A DNA stretch of 64,000 nucleotides from the NCBI GenBank assembly GCA_017645765.1, contig JAGCNV010000040.1:1-64000 (forward strand), read 5' to 3'. How positions within the stretch are numbered: the stretch's first letter is position 1; every line of letters starts with the position of its first letter. Source of the stretch: a bacterium. GTDB taxonomy: Bacteria > UBP6 > UBA1177. A model generated the notes under the pieces. It worked only from the letters and a program-made list of their open reading frames with translations, was not told where the DNA came from and did no database searches. A program made the translations under genes and the position numbers. Positions 39,283 to 48,511 of the stretch are shown piece after piece.

Positions 39283-40680
39283 TTACCTTTCTTTGAGCTG
39301 CATATTGATCTGACGGTGTTCTGAACTCGGCGTAAATTCAAGAGTACCTATCATATTGTCCTTTATGAAATCGATTATATATTTCTTGCCATGTTCAAGC
39401 TGAAGCGATGCGGGTGTCACCTTGCCGGTATCCTCGCCGTCAACAAAGATCTGCGCGCCGCCAGGAGATGAAAAAATCGTGACCTCCTCGACCTTGACAT
39501 CCGGATCAATGAAGAGAAACTTCAGAATCAGCACAATGATTGCTAGAGCTGCGACTATTCCGGAGACTAGACCTAATCTTGAGAAGAAAGCTTTCTTTTT
39601 TTCGCGTTTTTTTTCAGCCTCTTCCTTCTGGCGCGCAGCCTCTTCGGTTTTCTTTTTTTCTTCGAGGTCAAGATCTTCCAACTCACCTATATTATTAAAC
39701 AATTCATCCATAAGATATTCGGTTTGAGCCTGTTCGATGATCTTTGTCATTTTTATATAGTGGGCAGGGAAAAGTTTTTTCACGAACGCCGGAAGCATCT
39801 CGCTGTTCGGGTCGAATTCAAGCGAATTGTAGACTAGCTGCAGATCTTCACGCATATCCATAGCTGATGCGTAACGCCTGTTCGGGTTCTTTTCAAGCGC
39901 CTTCATGACTATTTTGGCAAGCTTCGGATCTATGTCAGGCATCAGTTCGTTTATCGGCTCGATTTCGTCGTTCAGAATCGAATTCATGATCGCCATATCG
40001 CTGTCCAGCTGCTTATAGAGCGTCTGCCCAGTCAGCATTTCGTAAAGGATTATTCCGACTGAAAATATGTCGCTGCGCCTGTCGACCGCCTTTCCGCTGC
40101 ACTGTTCCGGTGAAAGATATGCATAAGTTCCCTGTATTCCAGCGGAATCCTTGAATTTCTTTGTGTAATTAGCATTTGCGATGCCGAAATCGACGACTTT
40201 TATCTTTCCTTCGTAGGAAATCAGAATGTTGTTCGGATTCATGTCGAGGTGAACTATATTCAGGAAGTTGCCGTTTCTGTCCTGAGCGTTGTGGGCGTGG
40301 TCAAGACCGCACAGAACCGCAGAAATTATCTCAATTGTGAGATTGAGCGGCATAATCTGATCTCTTTCGGCAACTTTTGAAAGAATAGTTCCCAAATTCT
40401 GTCCGAAAACATACTCCATCGCGATGAAATACTGATCGTCAAACTTTCCGAAATCGTAGATTTTAACGATATTTTCGTGGCTTATATTGCAGATTATACG
40501 CGCTTCGGCAAGAAACATCTTGACAAGCATCGGATTGTTTCCGTACTGTTTCAGCACCTTTTTGATTGCGATTGGCATCGAATTGACAGGCGAATTCACG
40601 TGCTTGGCAAGAAAAATCTCAGCCATTCCGCCCGTCGCGATCTTTGAAAGCAACTGATAGTTATCGAATCTCTCAAGCAT
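39283..40680 (-). CDS. Ser/Thr protein kinase with a PEGA-type C-terminal domain
   Basis: A 465-residue membrane protein. Kinase domain 1-270: Gly loop LSKIATGGMAEIFLA, Lys in AIKKV, catalytic loop VHLDMNPNNIL (HLD in place of the common HRD), DFGIAN, and SPEQ. A charged coiled coil follows (340-370), then a membrane segment (LGLVSGIVAALAIIVLILKF), and outside the membrane a PEGA domain (FSSPGGAQIFVDGEDTGKVT). HLD variants are usually active. First gene of its operon; it could phosphorylate the Hsp33-like or other partners. Such kinases are abundant in myxobacteria. Confidence 0.85.
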   Translation of the reverse strand: MLERFDNYQLLSKIATGGMAEIFLAKHVNSPVNSMPIAIKKVLKQYGNNPMLVKMFLAEARIICNISHENIVKIYDFGKFDDQYFIAMEYVFGQNLGTILSKVAERDQIMPLNLTIEIISAVLCGLDHAHNAQDRNGNFLNIVHLDMNPNNILISYEGKIKVVDFGIANANYTKKFKDSAGIQGTYAYLSPEQCSGKAVDRRSDIFSVGIILYEMLTGQTLYKQLDSDMAIMNSILNDEIEPINELMPDIDPKLAKIVMKALEKNPNRRYASAMDMREDLQLVYNSLEFDPNSEMLPAFVKKLFPAHYIKMTKIIEQAQTEYLMDELFNNIGELEDLDLEEKKKTEEAARQKEEAEKKREKKKAFFSRLGLVSGIVAALAIIVLILKFLFIDPDVKVEEVTIFSSPGGAQIFVDGEDTGKVTPASLQLEHGKKYIIDFIKDNMIGTLEFTPSSEHRQINMQLKER

Positions 40681-40718
40681 GCAGAAACCTCCTTTCGACG
40701 CGGTGCTGCGCGCGCTTT

Positions 40719-40819
40719 CGACGTCACATGGTCACGTCGTTCGTAGTAGCGACGTTTCCTGAAACGTCTCAAAAAAGAACTGTGGCTGACCTCAAAAGAG
40801 ACGTATCAGGTTACGTCTC
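40719..40819. repeat. Cluster of three ACGT inverted repeats
   Basis: CGACGT...ACGTCG (40719-40739), GACGTTTC-CT-GAAACGTC (40751-40768) and GAGACGTA-N6-TACGTCTC (40798-40819), separated by a dozen to thirty bases. They fill most of the 197 bp before the kinase operon, after the OmpH gene stop. They could be REP-like elements, or RNA hairpins ending the long operon to the right. Confidence 0.6.
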
Positions 40820-40877
40820 TACAATAAAATCGGGATATTATACTAATTTTTTTTGAAATTGCGAGAAGAAAAGCCGA

Positions 40878-41372
40878 CTACTTGTTGATTTCGGCAATAA
40901 CGTCCTTTGTGATATCGAATTTGTCGTTGTAGTAAAGCGTCTGCTCTGCCGGAATGACCATGTCGTAACTTTTTGTAATAGCTATTTTCATAACGATCTT
41001 GCGAACTTTAGCAAGAAACTCTTCTTGAGCCGCAGCATCTTTTTCCGCGAGTTCCTTTTCTTTCTGTGAAGCCATTTTCTGAAGTTCAAGGGCTTTCTTC
41101 TGATACTCTTCAAGCATCATAGCCTGAGCTTCTTCTGTCGCCATTTTCGCTTCTCTTTTGATTTTTTCCTGAAGTTTTATGACTTCCGCCTCTTTAGCCT
41201 TGAGTTCGTCCTGACTTTTCTTCAGCAAAGCTTCGACTTTCTTTCTCTCTTTCTCGACTTCCTTCGATTCAGACCATACCTTTTTGACATCTACGAATGC
41301 GATTTTCTGAGCGTAGACAGGGGTGATCATCAACAAAACGAATAAAACTGCAAAAATCCTGAATTTCGTCAT
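40878..41372 (-). CDS. OmpH/Skp-like periplasmic chaperone
   Basis: A 164-residue protein with a signal peptide (FAVLFVLLMITPVYA). KIAFVDVKKVWSES opens the mature part; a long charged coiled coil (50-120) forms the Skp 'tentacle'; KIAITKSYDMVIPAEQTLYYN closes the fold. Skp holds unfolded outer-membrane proteins on their way to the Bam complex. Last gene of the long minus-strand block, ten bases after the RlpA gene. Confidence 0.85.
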   Translation of the reverse strand: MTKFRIFAVLFVLLMITPVYAQKIAFVDVKKVWSESKEVEKERKKVEALLKKSQDELKAKEAEVIKLQEKIKREAKMATEEAQAMMLEEYQKKALELQKMASQKEKELAEKDAAAQEEFLAKVRKIVMKIAITKSYDMVIPAEQTLYYNDKFDITKDVIAEINK

Positions 41373-41381
41373 AATTTCCTC

Positions 41382-42128
41382 CTATTCTTCAATTGTAACT
41401 ATTTCGGCATCTTTCCATGAAAAACGCTCTATATCGGCCTTTGCCTCCTCTTTCGAAGTGTATCTGCCGTATCTGACTTCAAATTTCCCGTCACTGGTAA
41501 AAATATAAGTATCTTCTTTTATTCCGCTCTGATAGGTTTTCGCCGCATCGATATTGCCGAATGCTGCGAGCGTGATTGCATAAAAGGTCTCTTTTTTCGC
41601 CTCTTTCGGCGCTTCTGCTTCAGGCTCTTTTTCTTCTTTGACAGGTTCCGTTTTTTCTTCTTCGGTCCTCTTTTCAGGTTCAGCAGCAGGAGCAGCTTTA
41701 GGTGCACTTTCAGCCAGGCCTACGACTTTGATTTTCGCCCTGATTTTTCCTTTTGCCGCATTATCTATTGCATCGAAAGCCTTTTTCGTAATGTCAATCT
41801 GCTCTTTCCCCGGTATGTCGGTGACAGTAACTTCGACTTTTTTCTTCGTGTCGAGAGACTGAACTTCAAGCACGGTTCCAAACGGGAAACCCTTGGCTGC
41901 ACACGTCATCGCATCGTTCGAAAAAGGCTCGCCGTTCGCCATATTTCTGCCGTTGTATTCGTCACCGTAAAAAGTGACGTAGTAATAATAAGTATCACCT
42001 CTTGAAACCGGATGTTTTACCACACGCGGAGATTCACAGCCGGTTGAAAGAAGGCAGAAAAAAACTGAGCAGAGCACTAAAAACAGGCTAAGAATGTTTT
42101 TTCTTCTTTTTAGTTTTTCCATCTTCAT
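41382..42128 (-). CDS. RlpA-like lipoprotein with a SPOR domain
   Basis: A 248-residue lipoprotein (CLLSTGC lipobox). Residues 45-125 form the double-psi beta barrel of RlpA (YYVTFYGDEYNGRNMANGEP, FPFGTVLEVQSLD, VTVTDIPGKEQIDIT). A Glu/Pro/Ala linker follows, then a SPOR peptidoglycan-binding domain (ITLAAFGNIDAAKTYQ, RYGRYTSKEEA). RlpA proteins trim or bind septal glycan. The start is set at 42128, inside the Wzc-like gene's tail, because longer starts give no signal peptide position. The catalytic state is uncertain. Confidence 0.75.
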   Translation of the reverse strand: MKMEKLKRRKNILSLFLVLCSVFFCLLSTGCESPRVVKHPVSRGDTYYYYVTFYGDEYNGRNMANGEPFSNDAMTCAAKGFPFGTVLEVQSLDTKKKVEVTVTDIPGKEQIDITKKAFDAIDNAAKGKIRAKIKVVGLAESAPKAAPAAEPEKRTEEEKTEPVKEEKEPEAEAPKEAKKETFYAITLAAFGNIDAAKTYQSGIKEDTYIFTSDGKFEVRYGRYTSKEEAKADIERFSWKDAEIVTIEE

Positions 42129-44277
42129 CGGACGTATAGTAGTAATAATTCGATTTGTAGTATGACGAGTGATAGTAGGAATAGCCGTAATATGACTTAA
42201 ACTTCTTTTCCTGCTTAAAATCGATGTTGTTGACGACAACGCCGAGACGAACGATGCCGGGTTTCGAAATATTCGCAATTACAGACTTGAATACATCGCG
42301 CGGAGTCTCGCTTATGTTGACGGCAAGAATAAGTCCGTCGGTAAGAGGCGCGATCGTTGCTGCATCGCTTACCGGACTGAGAGGCGGAGTATCGATAATG
42401 ACGACATCGTAAATCTCAGAGAAATCCTTCAGAATATCGGCAAAACGGGCACTTTCAAGAAGTTCGGCGGGGTTCGGCGGAATAATGCCGGCCGTAACCA
42501 CATCAAGTCCTTCGTAAACGTTTTTATTGATGACATCATCCATCGAATGTTCACCGACGATCAAAGTCGAAAGGCCCTTTTCGTTCTTAAGCCCGAAAAC
42601 TTTATGGACTCTCGGTTTTCTCATATCGGCATCAATAAGAAGCACCTTCTTGCCGGCAACTGAATAACTTGCTGCAAGGTTTGAAGAAACGATCGTTTTA
42701 CCTTCATGCGGAACCGAACTTGTAACAAGCATTACTCTGAGTTTCGAATCGGGATTGCTCAGCTTGATATTGGTTCTGAGAGACCTGAAAGCCTCAACTG
42801 CGAGGTTTTTGCCGCTTTTATCCTCAAAAGCGATCTCTTTGAACTGAGAGGTTTCGATCTGCTGGAACTTCGGAATAATGCCGAGAAGCGACTTCCCTGA
42901 AATCGTTTCGAGCTCCTTGAAACTCTTGAATTTGGTATCGAAAAATTCGACGAGGAAAACCGCGAGAGATGCTAAAACAAGCGCGATCGCAAAACCTGCA
43001 AGAAGGATTATCTGCTTTTTCGGTTTCACCGGGATCTTAGAAACAAGCGCACGGTCAATCATACGGATGTTGTTGTTTTTGAGAAGCGCGCTGAGATCGG
43101 CCTCTTTCGACCTTTCGAGAACTATGTCGTAAAGTTTTTTGTTTGTTTCGACTTCACGGCGCAGCTTGCTGTAGTTAATATCGAGCTTGTTAAGATTTAT
43201 CGCCTCAGTCTGAGATTCGGAAAGCATCTTGCGGTTCTTTTTCATCTCGTTGTCGAGCATTTTCAACTCGAGATTGTAACTGTTTATTACCCCTTCGATC
43301 TCACTTTTGAAAGTCTTTTCGATATTTTCCTTGTCGGCAAGCAGAGTAACGACTTTCGGATGTTTCTCGCCATAAACCTGCTCGGACTCGTTTATCTTCG
43401 AAACGACTTCCAAATATTTCAACTTTAGATTAGCTATAAGAGGGTTTTCCTTACTGATTCCCTTAAAAATACCTTCTTCGGGCTTTTCGATGTCAAGATG
43501 CGCATACTCCTCAATTTTCGCTGCAAGAGAATTTCTCTTTATCTCCTGATCGGTCAGAGTGTTTGTCAGCTTGATTATGCGGTTAGAAAGAAGTTCCTGC
43601 TTCGCCTCGAAAGTCGTAGCAAGAACATTGTTGCTCTGCTTAAACTCGAAAAGCATCATCTCCGAATTTTCGAGGTTCTGCTTGAGGCTGACACTCTGAT
43701 CCATGAGCCAGCGAGCCGCGTCCTTCGTCTCGAAATACTTCTTTTCGAGGTTAAATTCGATGTAGGATGAAGCAACCGCATTCGCCAAAAAAGCAGCTTT
43801 ATCAGGATCTTTGTCTTCGACCGACACACGCACAATATTGCTGTTTTTCTGCGGCATGACATCGATTTTTTTCAGAAGAACCTCAACCGGATCAATATCC
43901 TTAAGAGAGTCAGGTTCTATTTTCTCCAGATCAAAACCCAAATACTCCAGAATATTATCCCCCGGTACCATTTCTAGCACTTTCTGCGCAACGGCACGGC
44001 TCTGGATAATTTCATACTGAGTGGCATAGTAATCCCTATTTGCGTAGTAACTACCCTGATTTCCGCTCTGGATGATCTCCATGTTACCGCCAAGAACATT
44101 CGCCGCTTTAGGCTCAATTTCAATAGTTACAGTTGATGAATAAATTTTCTCCATGCGGTACAGCTGCGCAACAGTAAAAGTCATCACGATCAGGATTATA
44201 GCGATAAACAGATAAATATGCCTCTTCAACAAGGCAAGGATTTCCATTAAATCTATTTCGCGTTCCTGTTCATTCAT
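42088..44277 (-). CDS. Wzc-type chain-length regulator and tyrosine kinase
   Basis: A 729-residue inner-membrane protein. Wzz domain with two membrane helices (LFIAIILIVMTFTVAQLY near 20; IILLAGFAIALVLASLAVFL near 425), a coiled-coil periplasmic middle and a BY-kinase domain: Walker A SSVPHEGKTIVSSNL, Walker A' LLIDADMRKPRVHK, Walker B VVIIDTPPL. The tail is a Tyr cluster (YYGYSYYHSSYYKSNYYYYT) for autophosphorylation. Drives capsule/EPS polymerisation and export with the Wza partner encoded just upstream (start/stop overlap TGATG). Confidence 0.9.
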   Translation of the reverse strand: MNEQEREIDLMEILALLKRHIYLFIAIILIVMTFTVAQLYRMEKIYSSTVTIEIEPKAANVLGGNMEIIQSGNQGSYYANRDYYATQYEIIQSRAVAQKVLEMVPGDNILEYLGFDLEKIEPDSLKDIDPVEVLLKKIDVMPQKNSNIVRVSVEDKDPDKAAFLANAVASSYIEFNLEKKYFETKDAARWLMDQSVSLKQNLENSEMMLFEFKQSNNVLATTFEAKQELLSNRIIKLTNTLTDQEIKRNSLAAKIEEYAHLDIEKPEEGIFKGISKENPLIANLKLKYLEVVSKINESEQVYGEKHPKVVTLLADKENIEKTFKSEIEGVINSYNLELKMLDNEMKKNRKMLSESQTEAINLNKLDINYSKLRREVETNKKLYDIVLERSKEADLSALLKNNNIRMIDRALVSKIPVKPKKQIILLAGFAIALVLASLAVFLVEFFDTKFKSFKELETISGKSLLGIIPKFQQIETSQFKEIAFEDKSGKNLAVEAFRSLRTNIKLSNPDSKLRVMLVTSSVPHEGKTIVSSNLAASYSVAGKKVLLIDADMRKPRVHKVFGLKNEKGLSTLIVGEHSMDDVINKNVYEGLDVVTAGIIPPNPAELLESARFADILKDFSEIYDVVIIDTPPLSPVSDAATIAPLTDGLILAVNISETPRDVFKSVIANISKPGIVRLGVVVNNIDFKQEKKFKSYYGYSYYHSSYYKSNYYYYTSDEDGKTKKKKKHS

Positions 44278-44915
44278 CAGAAGAATCTCTCTCCGACAAA
44301 AACAATATCCCCGGCATCAAGATAAAAATTTTCCTTCGCGCCGTTAACTATTGATTTTATATCAACAACAAAACGATTTTCCCTGCCGTTTCCACCCTTT
44401 CTTGTCACGACAACATTTGAAAGGTCTGCCAGATTGGTGAATCCGCCGGCAAGGCTTATCGCCTCAATGACGCTCATCCGCCTTCTTATCGGAAAACTAC
44501 CGGCTTTTTTGACCTGTCCCAAAACGAAAATACGCTTGCTTACGAACTCTTCAACCGAAACCGCGACATTAGGATCTTTAAGATACCCCTCTTTCAATTT
44601 TGACGAAATCTTCATCGCAAGGGTAAAAATATTAAGCCCGTCGACCTTGATTTCACCTATGAAAGGAAAAGTAATATAACCTTCCGGACTTACCTGATAA
44701 ACACCGGAAAGTTCCTTTTCATTGTAAACCTGGATTTTAATCTTGTCGCCGGCACCGATGAAAGAAAGATGATCCTCCTCTTCTTCCACAACAACTTCAT
44801 CAGAAGTCTGGGAACTCATTTGTCTGTCGGCATTGTTTTCTCCGACTTTTATTGTGCAGGATACAAAAAGCGCAAGACTAAAAAAAAATAACAGCTTTGG
44901 GAGAAGTCTGTTCAT
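44277..44915 (-). CDS. Wza-type polysaccharide export lipoprotein
   Basis: A 212-residue lipoprotein (LALFVSC). PES domain: IGAGDKIKIQVYNEKELSG, SPEGYITFPFIGEI; SLBB: KRIFVLGQVKKAGSFPI, SVIEAISLAGGFTNLAD. It is the short form lacking the C-terminal outer-membrane helix of E. coli Wza, so the outer-membrane channel may be the barrel encoded by the preceding gene. Confidence 0.85.
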   Translation of the reverse strand: MNRLLPKLLFFFSLALFVSCTIKVGENNADRQMSSQTSDEVVVEEEEDHLSFIGAGDKIKIQVYNEKELSGVYQVSPEGYITFPFIGEIKVDGLNIFTLAMKISSKLKEGYLKDPNVAVSVEEFVSKRIFVLGQVKKAGSFPIRRRMSVIEAISLAGGFTNLADLSNVVVTRKGGNGRENRFVVDIKSIVNGAKENFYLDAGDIVFVGERFF

Positions 44916-44920
44916 AAGAA

Positions 44921-46336
44921 TTAGTAATCCAGAACGATTGAAAGCATTACTCTATGATCAATGTAGTCATAATGAGACGAAACCGTTCTTGTATAATTCT
45001 GAGCAGCGTCCGCTGCGTGATTGAAATTCGTTGTCGAAGTTCTGACGTAATCGGTATCTTTGTATTCAAGATCATAACCGAGCTTGAGACCGAACCACGG
45101 GAAAATAGCATAAGAAAGCGCAGGAGCAAATTTTACAAGGTGATCTCTGCGTTTTCCTTTCGGCATAATAATCGTGTACGTAAAATCCTCGTCAGTTCTC
45201 TCATAAGAATATGAATCGTCGTTCTCGGTCATAGTGTATCCCTCTCTGTTCTTGAACTCTATATTCTTGCCATACATAAGGTAAGAATAACTGAAATTCA
45301 TCGAAGCAAGGAAATGCTTTGCAAACTTCTGTTTAAAGTTCAAGTAAACTTTATGCGTCGAATTATACTGGAAATAAGCGGAAGGACGCATTGTTTTGAG
45401 GTAACCGAGAGCAAGACCGGTATCCTGATATTTGAAAATCAATTCTGCATTCATATTGTAGTCATGCTGAACACTGCTGCTGACATTTGCAGAATAACCG
45501 GCTGCAAGTTTAGCAGAAATATAAGGGGTGAACTGACTCATTATACCAAGGAAAAGGTTTATCGGAACCGCTCTGGCATCACTACGGATTCTTGATTCAT
45601 AGTAATCCTGATATCTTAGCGAAAAAGAAGCAAAAGCCATCGTTTTCGGGAGGAATTTCCATCTTCCGAAAAGGTCAAGAAAGGGAGAAATGTAGTTGTA
45701 ATCTTTATAAGCGGTACTATCTTTTGACTGTTCAAGATAGTTGATGTCGAAACCGAGCTTGATTTTTCCGTAAAAGACATCTTCAACACTCTTGAATGCT
45801 ACACCAAGCACAAAAGAATCGAAAAGGTTTCTGTTCTTTCCGGAAAGTTCCTGTCCGTCGGGAGTAGAAGATCTCGAAAGAGAGTTTTTGAAATCGAAAA
45901 TTATAAGACCGTCTTTGTTGAACTCACCCAAAAGATCCGATCTGATGTCAAGTTCGGAAAGCTTTTTCGATGTTTTCTTGTCTTCAAGACCAAGATAGTG
46001 GTTATAGTCGAAAAGCAACGAAAAACCGACGGTTTTCTTATCATCATCAAGTTTGATACGGAGAGACGGACTGTAGTGGAGAATCATATCCGAAATGATC
46101 TCTGTTTTCTGCTCAGCACCATCGTTTTCTCTCGTGTCAGTTGTAACAGAATCTTCCGAAGCTTTCGTAATGTTGGACTCGAATTCCGGATTGATTGCGA
46201 TACCGACATTCAAAACCGTATCTTTTGTTATTTTGAAACCTTTTTCCGGAGCATCTTCCGCGAATACGGAGACAGGAAAAAACATAGCAAGCAGTACAAA
46301 ACAAACTGCCAAAACAAAATTTCTGTTAGTTGTCAT
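44921..46336 (-). CDS. Outer-membrane beta-barrel, probable exopolysaccharide channel partner
   Basis: A 471-residue protein with a signal peptide (FVLAVCFVLLAMFFPVSVFA). The rest is a chain of amphipathic strands with aromatic girdles (VGFSLLFDYNHYLGLE, MAFASFSLRYQDYYESR, HRVMLSIVLDY at the end), as in 16-18-strand barrels of EPS loci. It lies five bases before the Wza-type gene, so it may provide the missing outer-membrane pore. Family not firmly named. Confidence 0.7.
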   Translation of the reverse strand: MTTNRNFVLAVCFVLLAMFFPVSVFAEDAPEKGFKITKDTVLNVGIAINPEFESNITKASEDSVTTDTRENDGAEQKTEIISDMILHYSPSLRIKLDDDKKTVGFSLLFDYNHYLGLEDKKTSKKLSELDIRSDLLGEFNKDGLIIFDFKNSLSRSSTPDGQELSGKNRNLFDSFVLGVAFKSVEDVFYGKIKLGFDINYLEQSKDSTAYKDYNYISPFLDLFGRWKFLPKTMAFASFSLRYQDYYESRIRSDARAVPINLFLGIMSQFTPYISAKLAAGYSANVSSSVQHDYNMNAELIFKYQDTGLALGYLKTMRPSAYFQYNSTHKVYLNFKQKFAKHFLASMNFSYSYLMYGKNIEFKNREGYTMTENDDSYSYERTDEDFTYTIIMPKGKRRDHLVKFAPALSYAIFPWFGLKLGYDLEYKDTDYVRTSTTNFNHAADAAQNYTRTVSSHYDYIDHRVMLSIVLDY

Positions 46337-46362
46337 CTTACGTTACCCAAAACAATCATTGA

Positions 46363-47019
46363 TTACATAGTTGGACTCTCAGTATCCTGAGCAGGTTCTT
46401 CTTCAGGCACAGCCTGAGAAGCATCTTCCGGCGTTTCTGTAACAGTCGCAGCAATTTCTTCACTTGCAGAACCGTCATTCGTAGTCTGAATAACACCGCT
46501 CGCATCAACACCGGCTGCATCCGCAGAATCTGAACCTTCCATAGCACCGCGGTTAATTTCGGTAACCATATCGTTACCCATATTAAGAGTCATAGCACTG
46601 GAAAGAGAAGCTTTAACATTGACATTCTGTTGTTCAGTTTTGGTTTGCGCCGTCTGATTGGAACGCTCGCATGATTTTGCAGCGGTCAATGCTTTTTCTG
46701 CCGATTCAGCCATTCCGTTCAAAATTACAAGCTGACCCTGAGCTTCAGCAAGTTTGCCGGCAGCAGCCAAAGCCACAATCTTCGAAGCTATGCCTGATGC
46801 ACTTGAAACCAAACCTTTAACTTCTCCGAGATGACCGGCAACACATGATTTCCATTTCTGATCCTTTGCCGCTGAAGCATCTGCGTTTTCCTTATTCAAC
46901 TCCGCCTCAACATCAGCAATTTTACTAGCCTTTGCCTGAGCATCATCTTTAATATCTGCATAAAGTGCAGAAGCCAAAAGCAAAGAGACAAACAATAAAA
47001 AAATCTTTGAAAAAGACAT
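46363..47019 (-). CDS. Exported Ala-rich protein of unknown function
   Basis: A 218-residue protein with a signal peptide (IFLLFVSLLLASALYA). The mature part is helical and Ala/Lys/Glu-rich (KDDAQAKASKIADVEAELNK), with two Cys (SCVAGHLGEV; AKSCERSN) and an acidic, disordered C-terminal third. It lies between the AgmX-like gene (21 bp) and the EPS barrel gene (26 bp). No family recognised. Confidence 0.6.
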   Translation of the reverse strand: MSFSKIFLLFVSLLLASALYADIKDDAQAKASKIADVEAELNKENADASAAKDQKWKSCVAGHLGEVKGLVSSASGIASKIVALAAAGKLAEAQGQLVILNGMAESAEKALTAAKSCERSNQTAQTKTEQQNVNVKASLSSAMTLNMGNDMVTEINRGAMEGSDSADAAGVDASGVIQTTNDGSASEEIAATVTETPEDASQAVPEEEPAQDTESPTM

Positions 47020-47040
47020 TTTACACCTCTATACCAAATA

Positions 47041-48435
47041 TTAATTACTAAACATAAACGGGAAAGTAACGCTTGCAGGACCACCTTCCGGTTTCGGGAA
47101 ACGCAGTCTGCTGATAACTCCTTTGATGCACTTTACAGTTTCAGCATCTTTGAGAGTATCTTCCGCGATATCGATACTTTCAACACGTCCTTTTTCGTTT
47201 ATCAAAATAGTAACAGATACCTTACCTTTCAAAGTCGGATTTGCAAGCAACGCCTTGTCGTAGCAACGTTTTACAGCCGCACTGCTGCCTCTAATTGTTT
47301 TAGCTACACTTGCGGAATCAACAGCACCGTCAACTTCAGTTTTGCCGACCGAAGCCTTGCCGACAACAGCTTTTTCAGCTCTTCCTTTAACTGCGACAGC
47401 GCCTTCAGATTTCTCGACTTTGAGATCGTCTATCTTTGCCGTTTCGACAGCACCAGCATCACCTTTTCTACTGCGCTGCGAAGAACTCGTGGCGACACCG
47501 ATCTGTTTTACACCTGAAAGAGCCGAGTCTATATCTCTGTCTTTGCCGCCGTCACCGAGGACATCTGTAATAAATCCACCGGTACCGCCTTCACCAACTG
47601 AACCGATCATTCTCAAAAGACCTTTGCCGGCAACTTTCTTCTGCATTTCAGCCACACGGACAGATTCTTCACGCTGAATTGTTGAAGCATCTCTCGGTTT
47701 TTCCACTTTTTTAGGAGCTGCTTCCTGTGGTTCAGCCTTTTTAGCTTTTGCAGCAGTCGCAGTAGCATTCGGATCGATTTCCTTTTCTTCTTTCGGATTC
47801 TTATCCTCTATTTCTTTTTCCTCTATGACTTCATCTTTCGCATCATCAAGTTCCGGAGCAATAAGTTTTGCAAAACGGTTCGGAACATCAACAAGTTCCG
47901 TAGGCTCCGGTTTCGGAACATTCATAAGATAAATTGCAAAGAAGAAATAGCCGAAAACCATTATGATCAGCTCTATCGAAACGAAAGGCCAATCAAAATG
48001 CTGAGTCCAAGAACCTCTAATCGACTTCGGCAGTCTCAATTTCGGAGGTTTCGGCGAAGGAACTACGAATTGAAACAGTACTATTGCATTCCCGATAAGA
48101 ATTTTTCCGCGATAATCTTCGGAAATAGGAAGGACATAGTCATCACCGCGTCTCTTCAGCGTTCCACTTTTAATCAGATCTTCAATTTCCTTCGGCTCGC
48201 CTTTAAGGAAAATCTTACCAGTCATCTTCTGCGTAAGAACAAGCTCATAGCGACCTGACCTGAAATAAAACATCGGGAACTTGCCGGACAAAAAAGACGA
48301 AGGCACAACAAAATGCGCTTTTTCCGAGTCACCTATAAAAACCGTCTCTGCTTTTCTGAATACCTGTTCATCAAGGATTCGACCGTTCTGAATAACGCCG
48401 ACCCTCAATATCTTCTCTGATATCCCCTGGGGCAT
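47041..48435 (-). CDS. FHA-like/AgmX-PglI protein of module A (GltG/GltJ type)
   Basis: A 464-residue single-pass membrane protein. The cytosolic N-terminal 125 residues look FHA-like (EQVFRKAETVFIGDSEKAHF). One membrane helix (VSIELIIMVFGYFFFAIYLM), a charged periplasmic region and a C-terminal TonB-like AgmX domain follow: SSAAVKRCYDKALLANPTLKG, KVSVTILINEKGRVESIDI, CIKGVISRLRFPKPEGG. In Myxococcus such proteins couple a TolQR-like motor to outer parts of the gliding machine. The paralogue is at 60542. A terminator-like hairpin stands before the gene. Confidence 0.8.
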   Translation of the reverse strand: MPQGISEKILRVGVIQNGRILDEQVFRKAETVFIGDSEKAHFVVPSSFLSGKFPMFYFRSGRYELVLTQKMTGKIFLKGEPKEIEDLIKSGTLKRRGDDYVLPISEDYRGKILIGNAIVLFQFVVPSPKPPKLRLPKSIRGSWTQHFDWPFVSIELIIMVFGYFFFAIYLMNVPKPEPTELVDVPNRFAKLIAPELDDAKDEVIEEKEIEDKNPKEEKEIDPNATATAAKAKKAEPQEAAPKKVEKPRDASTIQREESVRVAEMQKKVAGKGLLRMIGSVGEGGTGGFITDVLGDGGKDRDIDSALSGVKQIGVATSSSQRSRKGDAGAVETAKIDDLKVEKSEGAVAVKGRAEKAVVGKASVGKTEVDGAVDSASVAKTIRGSSAAVKRCYDKALLANPTLKGKVSVTILINEKGRVESIDIAEDTLKDAETVKCIKGVISRLRFPKPEGGPASVTFPFMFSN

Positions 48436-48470
48436 AACAACCTCGTAAAATGCAATAATAATCTTTCAAA

Positions 48471-48501
48471 AAACAGTGACCGGCAACTTAATGCCGGCCA
48501 C
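48471..48501 (-). terminator. Intrinsic terminator or attenuator between exbD and the AgmX-like gene
   Basis: On the minus strand GTGGCCGGCA-TTAAGT-TGCCGGTCAC, a ten-pair stem with one G-T pair, followed by TGTTTTTT. It sits 11 bases after the ExbD stop and 36 before the next start, so it would set motor genes above the downstream AgmX/EPS genes. Confidence 0.75.
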
Positions 48502-48511
48502 CTTAAACATA

